64,000 nt of DNA from Acuticoccus mangrovi (GTDB lineage Bacteria > Pseudomonadota > Alphaproteobacteria > Rhizobiales > Amorphaceae), in the NCBI RefSeq assembly GCF_016411865.1, contig NZ_JAEKJA010000002.1, positions 1 through 64,000 of the forward strand. Reading direction: 5' to 3'. Under the pieces are notes generated by a model, which worked only from the letters and a program-made list of their open reading frames with translations, had not been told where the DNA came from and searched no databases. Below are positions 46,451-57,200 of the stretch, in pieces; the first letter of the stretch is position 1, and every line of letters begins with the position of its first letter. The position numbers and the translations under genes are program-made.

Positions 46451-48973
46451 ATGCGGCGGCGATATCTGCGCCTGCTTCGGTCACGCCCGAAGCCGACCGA
46501 ACCGAGTGAGAGATCATTGACCGAATCCCGATACAATTTTCACGTCGATCGCTTTACCGCTGCCGAGATTGCCGGTTGGATTTCCGACCCTCAGGACATG
46601 TCCCGCATCGTCTCGGTGCAATTTCTGGTCGATGGCGTGCCGATCGGGGTGGTCAGGGCCGACATCGTGCGCATCGACGTTGAAAAGGCGGGGCGCGGCT
46701 CACGCAATTGCGGCTTCTCCTGGATGCTGCCGCCGGCGGTCGCGAAGATGCTCGCCGACACCGGCCGCGCCGTCGAGCTCGTGGCGCTCGGTCCCAATGG
46801 TCACCGCACGCCGCTGCGCAGCCTCACGATCCAGCAGGATCCGACGCTGACCGCCGCGTTCCGCGACGCGCTGCGGCCGGCGCTCGACGCCGCCATCGTC
46901 AAGAGCACCGTCGGCGCGCTCGAGGCGGGCGGGGCTCCGCTCGAGCGGCGCGACCCCGGCCGCTATCCGCTGCACGAGCGGATGTTCTCCTTCGATGGCA
47001 TCGCCGCCGGCGACGTGCGCCATGCCCTGTCGCCTTATCTCGACTACACCCACAAGCGCCTGCGCAAGAACGAGACGCACCCGCTCGACGGTTCGGAGAC
47101 GGCGAAGAACGCCTATCTGCGCTGGTATCTCGACCACTACGCCCCCAACCGCCGACCCTACCGCATTCCCCTCGGGGCCGACGAGATCGCCTATCTCAAC
47201 GCGCCGGTGTCCCTCATCGGGCAGCCCTACAAGGTGTCGCGGGCGTCGTTCTCCTATGCGACGACGGTCGAGGCGGGCAGTGCGCTCCTGCCCATCAAGG
47301 ACGTCGCGAGCTACGAGAAGTTCGTGGCCTGGTGGTCGACCGAGCAGGCCGCGGCGCTCCACTGCGAGGACTGCCTGGTACCCGACTATTTCGTCGAGGT
47401 GCTGCGCCGCATGCCCAGCAACTTCATGGGCAACAACTTCGCGCCGTCCGTCTACATGCTGCAGCGGTTCAACCGGGACCAGCGTTTCCACATCCTCAAC
47501 ATCTATGCCGAGGCCGACCGCATTCTCATGCACGTCTGGCTCATTCTGGAAGCGATCGAGCAGCCCGGGCTGATCCGCTTCCTGCCGGCGAAGAACGTCG
47601 CAGCCCTCTTCGAGGGCAACCCCGGCGACACCCTCTTCGACAAGGTGGTCCAGTCGGTGCACGAGAACGGGGCGTCGCTGCGCGAGGTGTTCGACGCCGC
47701 CCGGTTCAGCGATCTCCTGTGGCGGCTCGGCTTCGACCTCACCCGGCGGCGCTACATCTTCACCGACGCCAAGGGCAATCGTTTCGAATCGGCCCGCTTC
47801 GCCCCCGCGACCACGGCGCCGTCGGAGCGGGTGGGGCTCCAGGTGATCGGGCCGTTCGAGAAGTCGTCCGGCCTCGGCCAGGCGTCCCGCCTGTCGGCCG
47901 AGACGATCCGCCGGGCCGGCATCGACGCGAACTACGTGGATTTCGGCCTCGACAATCCCGCGCCCGTCGGGATGAGCTCGGCCTTCGGCCAGAACGACGC
48001 CCCGAAGCCGGCGCGGGTGAACCTCATCCACCTCAACGGCGAGTCGGTGCCGATCGCGCTCGCCTACATGCCCGACGTCTTCAACGGCGCCTATAATATC
48101 GGCTACTTCTTCTGGGAGTTGTCGACACCCGCCCCGGCCCAGCATCTCGCGCTCGATCTCCTCGACGAGGTGTGGGTGGCGACCGAGTACGGCGTCGAGA
48201 TCTACACGCCGCACTTCAAGGGTACCGTCACCAACGTGGGGATGGCGGTGGAGCCGGTCCCCGATCCGGGGCGCGAGGTGGCGCGGGCCTACTGCGCGGA
48301 GCGTCTGCCCATCGGGCCCAACACGTTCGTGTGCCTTGCGACGTTCGATTCGTTCTCCTTCCTGGAGCGCAAGAACCCGCACGGGCTGGTGGATGCCTTC
48401 CGCAAGGCCTTCGCCCCCGACGAGGACGTGCTTCTCGTCTTGAAGACGCACAATCGCGACTTCGTGCTCGACACCCATCAGTCGATGCGCTGGGAGCGCA
48501 TCATGGAGATCGCGGCCTCCGATCCCCGCATCGTCATCCTCAACGAGACGCTGCGCTATGGCGATCTTATGAAGCTGAAGAAGGGGGCGGACTGCTACGT
48601 CTCGCTGCACCGCTCGGAGGGGTGGGGGTTCGGCCTCATCGAGGCGATGGCGCTCGGCACGCCCGTGGTCTCCACCGGCTATTCCGGCAACATGGACTTC
48701 ACCAAGCCGGACAACGCCTGGCTCGTCGACTATGACTTGGTGGAGCCGGCCTCGAACGAGTACATTTTCGTGGAGCGCGGTCAGGTCTGGGCGGCGCCCC
48801 GGATCGAGAGCGCGGCGCAGGTCCTGCGCACCGTTCGCGATCGGCCCGACGAGGTCGCCCGGCGCCGCGACAACGCTCTGGAATTCGTCAGGGAGAATTT
48901 CTCGCTGGATGCGCAGGCCCGCAAGTACGCCAAGCGGCTCAACGAGATCATGGCGATGCTCGACGCGGGCTGA
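46451..48973 (+). CDS. Large glycosyltransferase with N-terminal GT-associated module
   Basis: The 840-residue protein has three parts. Residues about 28-98 (NFHVDRFTAAEIAGWISDP .. FLVDGVPIG .. CGFSWMLP) match a beta-rich module found at the N-terminus of many alphaproteobacterial glycan proteins. Residues 100-450 are helix-rich and not recognised. From about 460 a GT-B transferase is clear: GPFEKSSGLGQASRL, and the donor loop HRSEGWGFGLIEAMALGTPVVSTGYSGNMDF near 720. The start is supported by GGAGGTGAGGCG. It probably adds a GDP-sugar to a glycan. Confidence 0.85.
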   Translation: MRRRYLRLLRSRPKPTEPSERSLTESRYNFHVDRFTAAEIAGWISDPQDMSRIVSVQFLVDGVPIGVVRADIVRIDVEKAGRGSRNCGFSWMLPPAVAKMLADTGRAVELVALGPNGHRTPLRSLTIQQDPTLTAAFRDALRPALDAAIVKSTVGALEAGGAPLERRDPGRYPLHERMFSFDGIAAGDVRHALSPYLDYTHKRLRKNETHPLDGSETAKNAYLRWYLDHYAPNRRPYRIPLGADEIAYLNAPVSLIGQPYKVSRASFSYATTVEAGSALLPIKDVASYEKFVAWWSTEQAAALHCEDCLVPDYFVEVLRRMPSNFMGNNFAPSVYMLQRFNRDQRFHILNIYAEADRILMHVWLILEAIEQPGLIRFLPAKNVAALFEGNPGDTLFDKVVQSVHENGASLREVFDAARFSDLLWRLGFDLTRRRYIFTDAKGNRFESARFAPATTAPSERVGLQVIGPFEKSSGLGQASRLSAETIRRAGIDANYVDFGLDNPAPVGMSSAFGQNDAPKPARVNLIHLNGESVPIALAYMPDVFNGAYNIGYFFWELSTPAPAQHLALDLLDEVWVATEYGVEIYTPHFKGTVTNVGMAVEPVPDPGREVARAYCAERLPIGPNTFVCLATFDSFSFLERKNPHGLVDAFRKAFAPDEDVLLVLKTHNRDFVLDTHQSMRWERIMEIAASDPRIVILNETLRYGDLMKLKKGADCYVSLHRSEGWGFGLIEAMALGTPVVSTGYSGNMDFTKPDNAWLVDYDLVEPASNEYIFVERGQVWAAPRIESAAQVLRTVRDRPDEVARRRDNALEFVRENFSLDAQARKYAKRLNEIMAMLDAG

Positions 48974-48997
48974 GGCCGCGCGGGCGACGGCGTCGGC

Positions 48998-50362
48998 ATG
49001 AGGCGGTGGGCCGCGATCGTCGGATGTGCGGCGATGGGCTTCGCCTCCCTCGCGCTGGCGCAGACGAGCCCGCCGACCCCCGCCACACCCTCTCCCGGTG
49101 TGGCGATCGTGCCCTCGCCGTCGACCGCGGTGCCACAGCCGAACGCTCCGCCGAGCGCGCCCGCCGTCCCGACGCCGCCTCCGGCAGCGGCCGCACCCGC
49201 GCCCGAGACGGTGCCAGCCCCGTCGGCCCCGTCTCCGGGTCCCCCGTCGAACCCACCGGCGGCGGAGACCGAGCCCGCGTCGCCGCCACAGGTGCCCTCG
49301 CAGCCGCAACCCGCCCAGCCGCAACCGGCCGACCCACAACCCGCCGTCGCGCCGGAGCCTGCCGCGCTACCGGACGAGCCCGCCGCGGCGATCACCTCCG
49401 AAGTCACCTCGCGCGAGATCATCGAAACGCGCATCCTCCCCTCGATCATCGGCTTTTCCGACGCGGCGCTGACCCTGCAGAACGCGGTCCTGCGCCGCTG
49501 CATGGTGGGCGACGAGACGAGCCGGCGCGCGATGCACGAGGCCTTCACCGCGACGGTGAAGGCCGCCGGCGGCGTGGTTCCGCTCGCCTTCGGCGCGGCG
49601 GAGAGCCGCAACGCGCCGAGCCTTCTTCTGACCCACGTCGCCGACACCGCGTTCAGCCGCAGCCAGATCGACGCGATCGTCAAAGGCCGCCTGCAGGCCG
49701 AGCAGTCGCTCGCCTCGCTGCGCCTGGAGCACCCGGCGCTCGTCGGCCTCTCGGCGCTCGAATATCTCCTGATCGACGCCGACGATGCGGTCTCCGACAC
49801 GATCAGCTATCGCTGCCGCCACGCGCGGATGATCGTCGCGAGCCTGCGCCTGACGGGGCTCGGCATGGAGCGCGCGTGGCGCACCGGTCGGCTCACGGCG
49901 CACTGGGGCGTGGCGCCGCCCGAGCTTGCCGACAGGCTGCGGCTGCGCGACGTGATCCAGGGGATGATCGCCACCGTCGATCGGTTGGATCGCCTCGTCG
50001 TCGCCTTCACGCGCCAGGCGGAAGACAACCGGGAGCTGCCGTTCGCCGATCGCGATCACATGATCCTGCTGCTCGACGGCCTTGCCGCGGCGCTCGCCCG
50101 TCAGGCTGGGACGATCGCCATCATGACCGACGCGAGCGCGCCCCAGCAGGCGCTCCTCGACACGATCGCCGACGCCGTGGAGGAGGGGCGCGTGGCGCTC
50201 GAGGGTGAAGCGACGACCACCGCCCGCTCGGCGATCCTCCTTCCCTTCGAGGCCGTGCGGGTGGCGGTGGTGGAGCGAGTGCCCGAGCTCTTCGGGTTCG
50301 ATCCGGCGGCGTTCCAATACCCGCTCGCCTCGTTCGAGACCGCCCCGGCGCCGAAGCCCTGA
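48998..50362 (+). CDS. Imelysin family protein with long proline-rich linker
   Basis: The 454-residue protein has a signal peptide (1 to about 21, ending LALAQ), a low-complexity linker of Pro, Ala, Gln and Ser (about 22-125), then an imelysin (M75 peptidase-like) domain with ITSEVTSREIIETRILPSIIGFSDAALTLQ, and HPALVGLSALEYLLI near residue 245. Imelysins are periplasmic or outer-membrane proteins usually linked to iron uptake. Here no iron genes are near. It follows the large glycosyltransferase by 24 bases. Confidence 0.85.
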   Translation: MRRWAAIVGCAAMGFASLALAQTSPPTPATPSPGVAIVPSPSTAVPQPNAPPSAPAVPTPPPAAAAPAPETVPAPSAPSPGPPSNPPAAETEPASPPQVPSQPQPAQPQPADPQPAVAPEPAALPDEPAAAITSEVTSREIIETRILPSIIGFSDAALTLQNAVLRRCMVGDETSRRAMHEAFTATVKAAGGVVPLAFGAAESRNAPSLLLTHVADTAFSRSQIDAIVKGRLQAEQSLASLRLEHPALVGLSALEYLLIDADDAVSDTISYRCRHARMIVASLRLTGLGMERAWRTGRLTAHWGVAPPELADRLRLRDVIQGMIATVDRLDRLVVAFTRQAEDNRELPFADRDHMILLLDGLAAALARQAGTIAIMTDASAPQQALLDTIADAVEEGRVALEGEATTTARSAILLPFEAVRVAVVERVPELFGFDPAAFQYPLASFETAPAPKP

Positions 50363-50366
50363 CGCA

Positions 50367-50408
50367 TGCCCCCTCTGGCTGTCTTCCGCCGCCCGTGCCC
50401 CCTCTGGC
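50367..50408. repeat. Direct 13-bp repeat between converging genes
   Basis: TGCCCCCTCTGGC occurs at 50367-50379 and 50396-50408, 29 bases apart, with similar flanking TTCC. It lies in the short gap between the imelysin stop and the end of the cyclase gene. Confidence 0.7.
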
Positions 50409-50439
50409 CGTGCTTCCTGGCGCGTGGCGGCCGCGCCGC

Positions 50440-51693
50440 TCAGGAACGCATCAGATAGACGCTCATCGGCCCCTTGCCCTTCACGTCGATCTCGCCGCGC
50501 GGTTCGAAGGTGAAGCGCCCGGCGAGAGCCGTCGCGACCCTCTCGCTGACCTGGATCTCGCCGGCGGGGGCGGTCGATTCCATGCGGCTCGCGGTGTTCA
50601 CCGTGTCGCCCCAGACGTCGTAGACGAACTTCCGCCGGCCGATCACCCCGGCGACGATGGGGCCGGCGTGGATGCCGATGCGCATGCCGAGGGCGACGCC
50701 CGCCTCGGCCGAGACCTCGGCGAGCGCCGCGCGCATCTCAAGCGCCGCCTCGCAGATGCGGGCGGGCTCGGCCGGCCGTTCCGACGGCGCGCCGGCGGCG
50801 AGCATGTAGGCGTCGCCGATCGTCTTGATCTTCTCGAGATCGTGCGCGTCGGCAATCGCGTCGAACCGGGTGAAGACGCGGTCGAGCAGCGAGACGAGCT
50901 CGGCCGGCGGCATCGTCTCGGAGAGCGGCGTGAAGCCGACGATGTCGGCGAAGAGCACGGCGGCGAACGCGTGGCTGTCGGCGATGAGGCGCTCGCCGGC
51001 GCGCATGCGGGCCGCGACGGACGGCGGCAGCACGTTGAGGAGCAGCGCCTCGGAGCGTGCCTTCTCGTTGGCGAGGGCGCGGCTCGCCGCCCAGGCGGTC
51101 CTGCGGGCTCGCTCCGAGGCGTAGTTGCCCCAGACGAGCACCAGCACGGTGGTGCCGAGGAAGAAGATCGGCATCGTGGAGGTGACGCCCGGCATGAACG
51201 CCGCCATCCGCAGCGCGTAGAGGAGGCTTGCAAGAAGAGCGAGGGGCAGGGCGAAGCGGAAGAGGAGCGCCGGCAGGGCGAGCGTCATCGCGAGCATCAT
51301 GATGAGGAGTGGCGAGAGCACGCCGATGTGCTCGCCGAACAGCCCGATCGCGACGTAGAGGCCGCCGTGCAGCATCACGAGAAAGCCGCCGAACACCATC
51401 TGACCATGGCGGACCGCCCATTCCGTCCGCGACAGGGCGAGCCCGATCGCGGCGCCGGCGATCCCGCCCACCCGGTAGGGCAGAAGTTCCATGAAGAGCG
51501 GTGAGGCGACGACGGCGTCGAACAGCGTCACCGCGAGCGTCGTCGCGAGATAGAGGAGGAGGAGCACCCGCACCGGTGAGACGGCCCGGCGATTGTTCTC
51601 CACCACGAAGAGCCGCTCGGCCCAGCGATCGTGGAAGGCGAGGGTGAGCGGGGAGAAGCGCGGCGGCGCGGAGGGTTGGGTGAGGTCGCTCAA
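50440..51693 (-). CDS. Membrane-bound class III adenylate/guanylate cyclase
   Basis: The 417-residue protein has an N-terminal membrane part of about five to six segments (residues 38-200), a short helical linker, and a class III cyclase domain (about 240-410). The domain shows the metal-binding aspartates in VLFADIVGFTPL near 246 and IGDAYM near 293, the Lys of LEKIKTIGD and the Asp of YDVWGDTVNTASRM, which fit ATP as substrate. The start is TTG at 51693 preceded by GGAGCG; no ATG suits the N-terminus. It makes cyclic AMP, signal unknown. The frame upstream overlaps recG. Confidence 0.8.
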   Translation of the reverse strand: MSDLTQPSAPPRFSPLTLAFHDRWAERLFVVENNRRAVSPVRVLLLLYLATTLAVTLFDAVVASPLFMELLPYRVGGIAGAAIGLALSRTEWAVRHGQMVFGGFLVMLHGGLYVAIGLFGEHIGVLSPLLIMMLAMTLALPALLFRFALPLALLASLLYALRMAAFMPGVTSTMPIFFLGTTVLVLVWGNYASERARRTAWAASRALANEKARSEALLLNVLPPSVAARMRAGERLIADSHAFAAVLFADIVGFTPLSETMPPAELVSLLDRVFTRFDAIADAHDLEKIKTIGDAYMLAAGAPSERPAEPARICEAALEMRAALAEVSAEAGVALGMRIGIHAGPIVAGVIGRRKFVYDVWGDTVNTASRMESTAPAGEIQVSERVATALAGRFTFEPRGEIDVKGKGPMSVYLMRS

Positions 51694-51746
51694 GGGGCGC
51701 TCCGGAGCGGCGGGCCCCGGGAGTATCGACGAGCCGCTGCGGCCTG

Positions 51747-53861
51747 TCAGCCCGCCCGCAGCCGTTCGATGGCGCGGCGCCGCTCGAAGAGGGCGAGGAG
51801 CACCCGGAGCGCCCGGCCGCGCTCGCTCGTGAGGTCGCGGTCGCGGTTCACCACCAGGCGGGCATCGTCGGAGGCGATGGCGAGGAGGTCGGCGTGATGG
51901 TCGAGGTCGGCGAACTTGAAGCTCGGCGCGCCGGACTGGCGCGTGCCGAGAAGCTCGCCCTCGCCGCGCAGCTTTAGATCGTCCTCGGCGATGCGGAAGC
52001 CGTCGTTGGTGGCGCGCATCGTGTCGAGACGCTGGCGGGCGATCTCGCCGAGCGGCCCCTTGTAGAGGAGGAGGCAAGTGGAGGGGCGCGAGCCGCGCCC
52101 GACGCGGCCGCGCAGCTGATGGAGCTGGGAGAGGCCGAAGCGCTCGGCGTGCTCGATGACCATGATGGTGGCGTCGGGCACGTCGACCCCCACCTCCACC
52201 ACGGTCGTCGCCGTCAGTACCTGAAGCGCCCCGTCGCGGAACTCGGCCATCACGTTGTCGCGCTCGGCCGTCGGGGTGCGGCCGTGGATGAGACCCACCA
52301 CCGGGCCGAGGCGCTTGGTGAGGGTGCGGTGGCGGGCGGTCGCCGATTCCACCTCCAGCGCCGGGTTGTCCTCCACCAGGGGGCAGACCCAGTAGGCCTT
52401 CTCGCCGCGGGCGAGGGCGGCGGCGAGGCGGTCCATCACCGCATCGATCTGGCTGATCGACACCGCGCGCGTCTCGACCGGCTGGCGGCCGGCGGGCTTG
52501 TCGGTGAGGCGGGAGACGTCCATGTCGCCGAACTGGGCGAGCACCAGGGTGCGGGGGATCGGCGTCGCCGTCATCACCAGGAGGTCCGAGCGCGGCCCCT
52601 TCTCCGAGAGGGCGAGGCGCTGGTGGACGCCGAAGCGATGCTGCTCGTCGACCACCACGAGCGCGAGGTCCTTGAAGGTGACGCTCGACTGGAAGAGGGC
52701 GTGGGTGCCGACCACCACCTTGGCGCTGCCGTCCTCGACGGCGGCGAGGGTGGCGGCGCGCTCCGCGTCCGAGATGCGGCCGGTGAGCAGGCGCACCCCG
52801 ATCCCCTGCGGCTCCAGGAGGGCGGCGAGGGTCTCGTAGTGCTGGCGGGCGACGAGGTCGGTGGGGGCCATCACCGCGGTCTGGCCGCCGTCGCCCGCCG
52901 CCATCGCGGCGCCGAACAGGGCGACCATGGTCTTGCCGGATCCGACATCGCCCTGGACGAGGCGGATCATGCGGTGGGGACTCGCGAGATCGGCCGACAC
53001 CTCGGCGACGGCGGTGCGCTGCGACGGGGTGAGGGCGAAGGGAAGGCTCGCCTCCAGCCGCTCCACGATCGCTTTGTCCCAATGGCGCGCGACGCCCTTC
53101 TTCGTTCGGTCGCGGTCGCGCACCACGGCGAGGGCGAGCTGGCTGGCGAGGAGTTCGTCGTAGGCGAGGCGGCGGCGGGCGGGGGAGGCCGGCAGGATGT
53201 CGCGGCCTTCCTGGGGTTGGTGGACCGTCTTGAGTGCGGCGGTAAAGTCCGGCAGCCCGGCGCGGCTCTTGAACGCGGGATCGAGCCATTCGGTGAGGTC
53301 GGGGACCCGGCCCAACGCCTCGCCGATGAGGCCGGCGAGGACGCCGGGCGTGATCCCCTGGGTGAGCGGATAGACGGGTTCCAGGCCGAACTGGGTGTCC
53401 GCCGGCGCCTCCGGCCCCTCGACGCGGGCCGACTGGTCAGGGTGCACCATCTGCGGCCGCCCGTCCCACATCTCCACGAGGCCCGACACGCGCACCCACT
53501 CGCCGATCGGATAGTGCGCCGCCCGCCACGCGCCGCCGCCACGGAAATAGACGATGACGAGCTCGCCGGTGTCGTCGGCGGCGATGATGCGGGCGGGTCC
53601 CCCCGGACGGCGGGACTTCTCGTGCCGCAGCACCTTCACCGTGAGCGTCGCGACGGTGCGCTCCACCACGTCGGCGACGCTCACCATCTCGCGCCGGTCG
53701 ATGACGGTGGTGGGTATGTGGGAGAGAAGGTCGAAGACGCGCGTCTCGGCGGCGCTTTCGCGCGACAGGAGATGGGCCAAACGCTCCGCCCGGGCCGGCC
53801 CCACCCCTTGGAGACGATTGACCGGAGCGATCAGGGGACCGATATCGAAGACGGCAGTCAT
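51747..53861 (-). CDS. recG: ATP-dependent DNA helicase RecG
   Basis: The 704-residue enzyme reverses stalled replication forks and unwinds branched DNA. N-terminal wedge domain features GVGPARAERLAHLL are present, then Walker A QGDVGSGKT near residue 305, the DEQH box (VVVDEQHRFGVHQRL) near 404, TATPIPRTL and the motif VI-type HQLRGRVGRG. The ATG at 53861 gives the normal N-terminus MTAVFDIGPL. It is divergent from sdhE-mfd across 83 bases, the common alphaproteobacterial arrangement. Confidence 0.96.
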   Translation of the reverse strand: MTAVFDIGPLIAPVNRLQGVGPARAERLAHLLSRESAAETRVFDLLSHIPTTVIDRREMVSVADVVERTVATLTVKVLRHEKSRRPGGPARIIAADDTGELVIVYFRGGGAWRAAHYPIGEWVRVSGLVEMWDGRPQMVHPDQSARVEGPEAPADTQFGLEPVYPLTQGITPGVLAGLIGEALGRVPDLTEWLDPAFKSRAGLPDFTAALKTVHQPQEGRDILPASPARRRLAYDELLASQLALAVVRDRDRTKKGVARHWDKAIVERLEASLPFALTPSQRTAVAEVSADLASPHRMIRLVQGDVGSGKTMVALFGAAMAAGDGGQTAVMAPTDLVARQHYETLAALLEPQGIGVRLLTGRISDAERAATLAAVEDGSAKVVVGTHALFQSSVTFKDLALVVVDEQHRFGVHQRLALSEKGPRSDLLVMTATPIPRTLVLAQFGDMDVSRLTDKPAGRQPVETRAVSISQIDAVMDRLAAALARGEKAYWVCPLVEDNPALEVESATARHRTLTKRLGPVVGLIHGRTPTAERDNVMAEFRDGALQVLTATTVVEVGVDVPDATIMVIEHAERFGLSQLHQLRGRVGRGSRPSTCLLLYKGPLGEIARQRLDTMRATNDGFRIAEDDLKLRGEGELLGTRQSGAPSFKFADLDHHADLLAIASDDARLVVNRDRDLTSERGRALRVLLALFERRRAIERLRAG

Positions 53862-53944
53862 ACCGACGTCCTCAGCGGGGCGGCGGCGAAACGGCGTGCG
53901 CGGCCCCGCCTCCCGTGCGCCGGAAATTCGTTTGGAGACCCTCA

Positions 53945-54226
53945 ATGACCGGCACGACACGCTCCTCCGCCGATCTCGAGCCGCGGCGCAAGCGCCTGCT
54001 CTATCACGCCTGGCACCGGGGCACGCGCGAGATGGATCTCCTCCTCGGACGCTTCACCGACGCCACCATCACCACCTGGACCGACGCGGAAGTCGAGCAG
54101 ATGGAAGCCTTGATGCGCGTGCCCGACACCGAGCTCTATCGCTGGATCACCGAACAGGACGAGGTCCCCCCCAACCACAGATCCCCGGTTCTCGACCGGG
54201 TGATCGCCTTTCACAAGGGCGCCTGA
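53945..54226 (+). CDS. sdhE: Succinate dehydrogenase FAD assembly factor
   Basis: The 93-residue protein has the family motif Arg-Gly-x-x-Glu as HRGTREMDLLLGRF near residue 28, which in SdhE is needed to attach FAD to succinate dehydrogenase. The C-terminal segment DTELYRWITEQDEVP is likewise conserved. The start follows GGAGACCCTCA. It overlaps mfd by one base, and the recG/sdhE-mfd order is typical of alphaproteobacteria. Confidence 0.92.
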   Translation: MTGTTRSSADLEPRRKRLLYHAWHRGTREMDLLLGRFTDATITTWTDAEVEQMEALMRVPDTELYRWITEQDEVPPNHRSPVLDRVIAFHKGA

Positions 54227-57200
54227 TGGCGACGAAGGCCAAGGCGAAGTCAATCGCCGAGATCAAAGAGGCCGCGAAGCCGAACCTCAAGGTCCTCGCC
54301 GAACGGGACCTGCCGGCCGAGCTGACCATCGAGAATATCCCCGACGGCATGGAAGGGGAGGCGTTGTCGCGCCTTGCCGCGGCGCGCGCGGGGCCGGTGA
54401 TCTTCGTCGCCCGCGACGGGGCGCGGCAGAAGGCGGCGGAGAACGCGCTCGCCTTCTTCGCGCCGGAGGTGGAGATGATTCGCCTGCCGGGATGGGATTG
54501 CATCCCCTACGACCGTGCTTCGCCCTCCAACATCGTCCAGGCCCGGCGCACCGCCGCCCTCGCCCGCCTCGCGGCCGGGGTGAAGGGGCCGGCCGTGGTG
54601 ATGACCACCGCCAACGCCGTCCTCCAGCGGGTGCCGACGCCGCAGGTCATCCGCGCCGCCGCGCGCCACTACAAGGCGGGCTCGGAGGTGGCGATGAAGG
54701 ACATCGTCGCCTGGCTCGAGGACAACGCCTTCCTGCGCACCCCGACGGTGCGCGAGGCGGGCGAATATGCCGTGCGCGGCGGCATCGTGGATCTCTTCGC
54801 GCCGGGGGCGGACGAGCCGGTGCGGCTCGACTTCTTCGGCGATACGCTGGAGACGATCCGCCCCTTCGAGCGCGAGAGCCAGCGCACCACGGGGCAGTGG
54901 CAGGCGATCGACCTCGTGCCGATGAGCGAGGTGGTGCTGACGGCCGACGCCATTCGCCGCTTCCGCGAAGGCTATCTGCGCCGCTTCGGGGCCGCCACCA
55001 AGGACGACATCCTCTACCACTCGGTGTCGGAAGGGGTGCGGGCGACGGGCGTGGAGCACTGGCTGCCGCTCTTCCACGAGGAATTGGCGAACATTTTCGA
55101 CTACGCGCCGGACGCGCCGGTGGTGATCGACCACCTCGCCGAGGACGCGATGGCAAAGCGCATCGCCGAGATCGAGGACCACTTCGCCGCGCGCGAGAGC
55201 GCCATCGGCAAGTCCGGCACCCCCTACAACCCGCTGCCGCCCGCGACGCTCTATTTTTGCGACGCGCAGGCGAGAGTGTTCGAGGGGCACGCGCAGATCC
55301 GTCTGTCTCCGTTTGCAACGCCCGAGGACGGCAAGGTCCACCGCGTCCCGGCCGGCGGGCGCGTCGGCCGCTCCTTCGCTGCAGAGCGGGCGGCGGGCAA
55401 CGTCAACATCTTCACCGCCCTCATCGAGCACGTGAACAGGCTGCGCGCGGAGGGGCTGCGCGTGATCGTCGCGGCCTGGTCGGAGGGCTCCCGCGATCGT
55501 CTTTCGCAGGTCCTCAAGGACCATGGGCTGAAGCAGGCCGACTTCGTCGCCTCCTTCGCCGAGGTCGAGGCGCTGACCAAGAGCCACGCCGCCCTCGCCG
55601 TCCTGGAGCTCGAGGAAGGCTTCGAAACGCCGCACTATGCGGTGATCGCCGAGCAGGACGTGTTGGGCGACCGCCTCGTCTCATCCGCCCGGCGACGCAA
55701 GCGCGACGCCGACGTCCTCACCGAGGTCGCATCGCTCGCCGCCGGCGACCTCGTCGTGCACGTCGACCACGGCATCGGCCGCTTCATCGGGCTTAAGACG
55801 CTGCAGGCGGCGGGCGCGCCGCACGACTGCGTGGAGATCGCCTACCACAACGACGACAAGCTCTATCTGCCGGTCGAGAATATCGACCTCCTGTCGCGCT
55901 ACGGCTCCGATTCCGAAGCGGTGATCCTCGACCGTCTCGGCGGGGCGGGATGGCAGGCGCGCAAGGCGAAGATGAAGGAGCGGGTCCGTGAGATCGCGGA
56001 CGAGCTGATCAAGACCGCCGCCGCCCGCCTCATGAGGAAGGCGCCCGTGATCGAGCCGCCGACCGGCGTCTACGACGAGTTCGTGGCGAAGTTCCCCTAC
56101 AACGAGACCGACGATCAGCTCTCCGCCATCGAGGCGGTGGCCGACGATCTCGCCGCCGGCCGGCCGATGGACCGGCTCATCTGCGGCGACGTGGGCTTCG
56201 GCAAGACCGAGATCGCGATCCGCGCCGCCTTCCTGACGGCGATGACGGGGCGCCAGGTGGCGCTCATCGTGCCCACCACGCTGCTCGCCCGCCAGCACTT
56301 CAAGACCTTCGCCGAGCGCTTCAAGGGGCTGCCCGTGCGCGTCGCCCAAGCCTCGCGCCTCGTCGGCGCGAAGGAGATGAAGAAGGTGCGCGACGGGCTG
56401 AAGTCCGGCGAGGTGGACGTCGTGATCGGCACCCACGCGCTGCTCGCCAAAGGCATCGAGTTCCGCGATCTCGCGCTCCTCATCGTCGACGAGGAGCAGA
56501 AGTTCGGCGTGAAGCACAAGGAGCGGCTGAAGGCGCTGAAGCAGGACGTCCACGTGCTGACGCTCTCGGCGACACCCATTCCGCGCACGATGCAGCTGGC
56601 GCTGACGGGGGTACGCGAGCTGTCGCTCATCGCCACGCCGCCGGTGGACCGGCTGACGGTGCGCACCTTCATCGCCCCCTTCGACGCCCTGACGATCCGC
56701 GAGGCGCTGCTGCGCGAGCGCTATCGCGGCGGCCAGTCCTTCTACGTCTGCCCGCGGATCTCCGATCTTGCGGGGCAGAAGGAGTTCCTCGACCAGCATG
56801 TGCCGGAGGTGAAGGTGGCGGTGGCGCACGGCCGCATGTCGCCCACCGAGCTCGACGACGTGATGAACGCCTTCTACGACGGCCAGTACGACGTGCTTCT
56901 CGCCACCACCATCGTGGAATCGGGCCTCGACATTCCGACCGCCAACACGCTGATCGTGCACCGGGCGGACATGTTCGGCCTCGCCCAGCTCTACCAGATC
57001 CGCGGCCGCGTCGGTCGCTCCAAGACGCGCGCCTACGCGCTCCTCACGACGCCCGTCGACAAGACGCTGACGGCGACCGCCCAGCGCCGCCTCAAGGTTC
57101 TCCAGAGCCTCGACACGCTCGGCGCCGGCTTCCAGCTCGCTTCGCACGATCTCGACATCCGCGGCGCCGGCAATCTTCTCGGCGAGGAGCAGTCGGGCCA

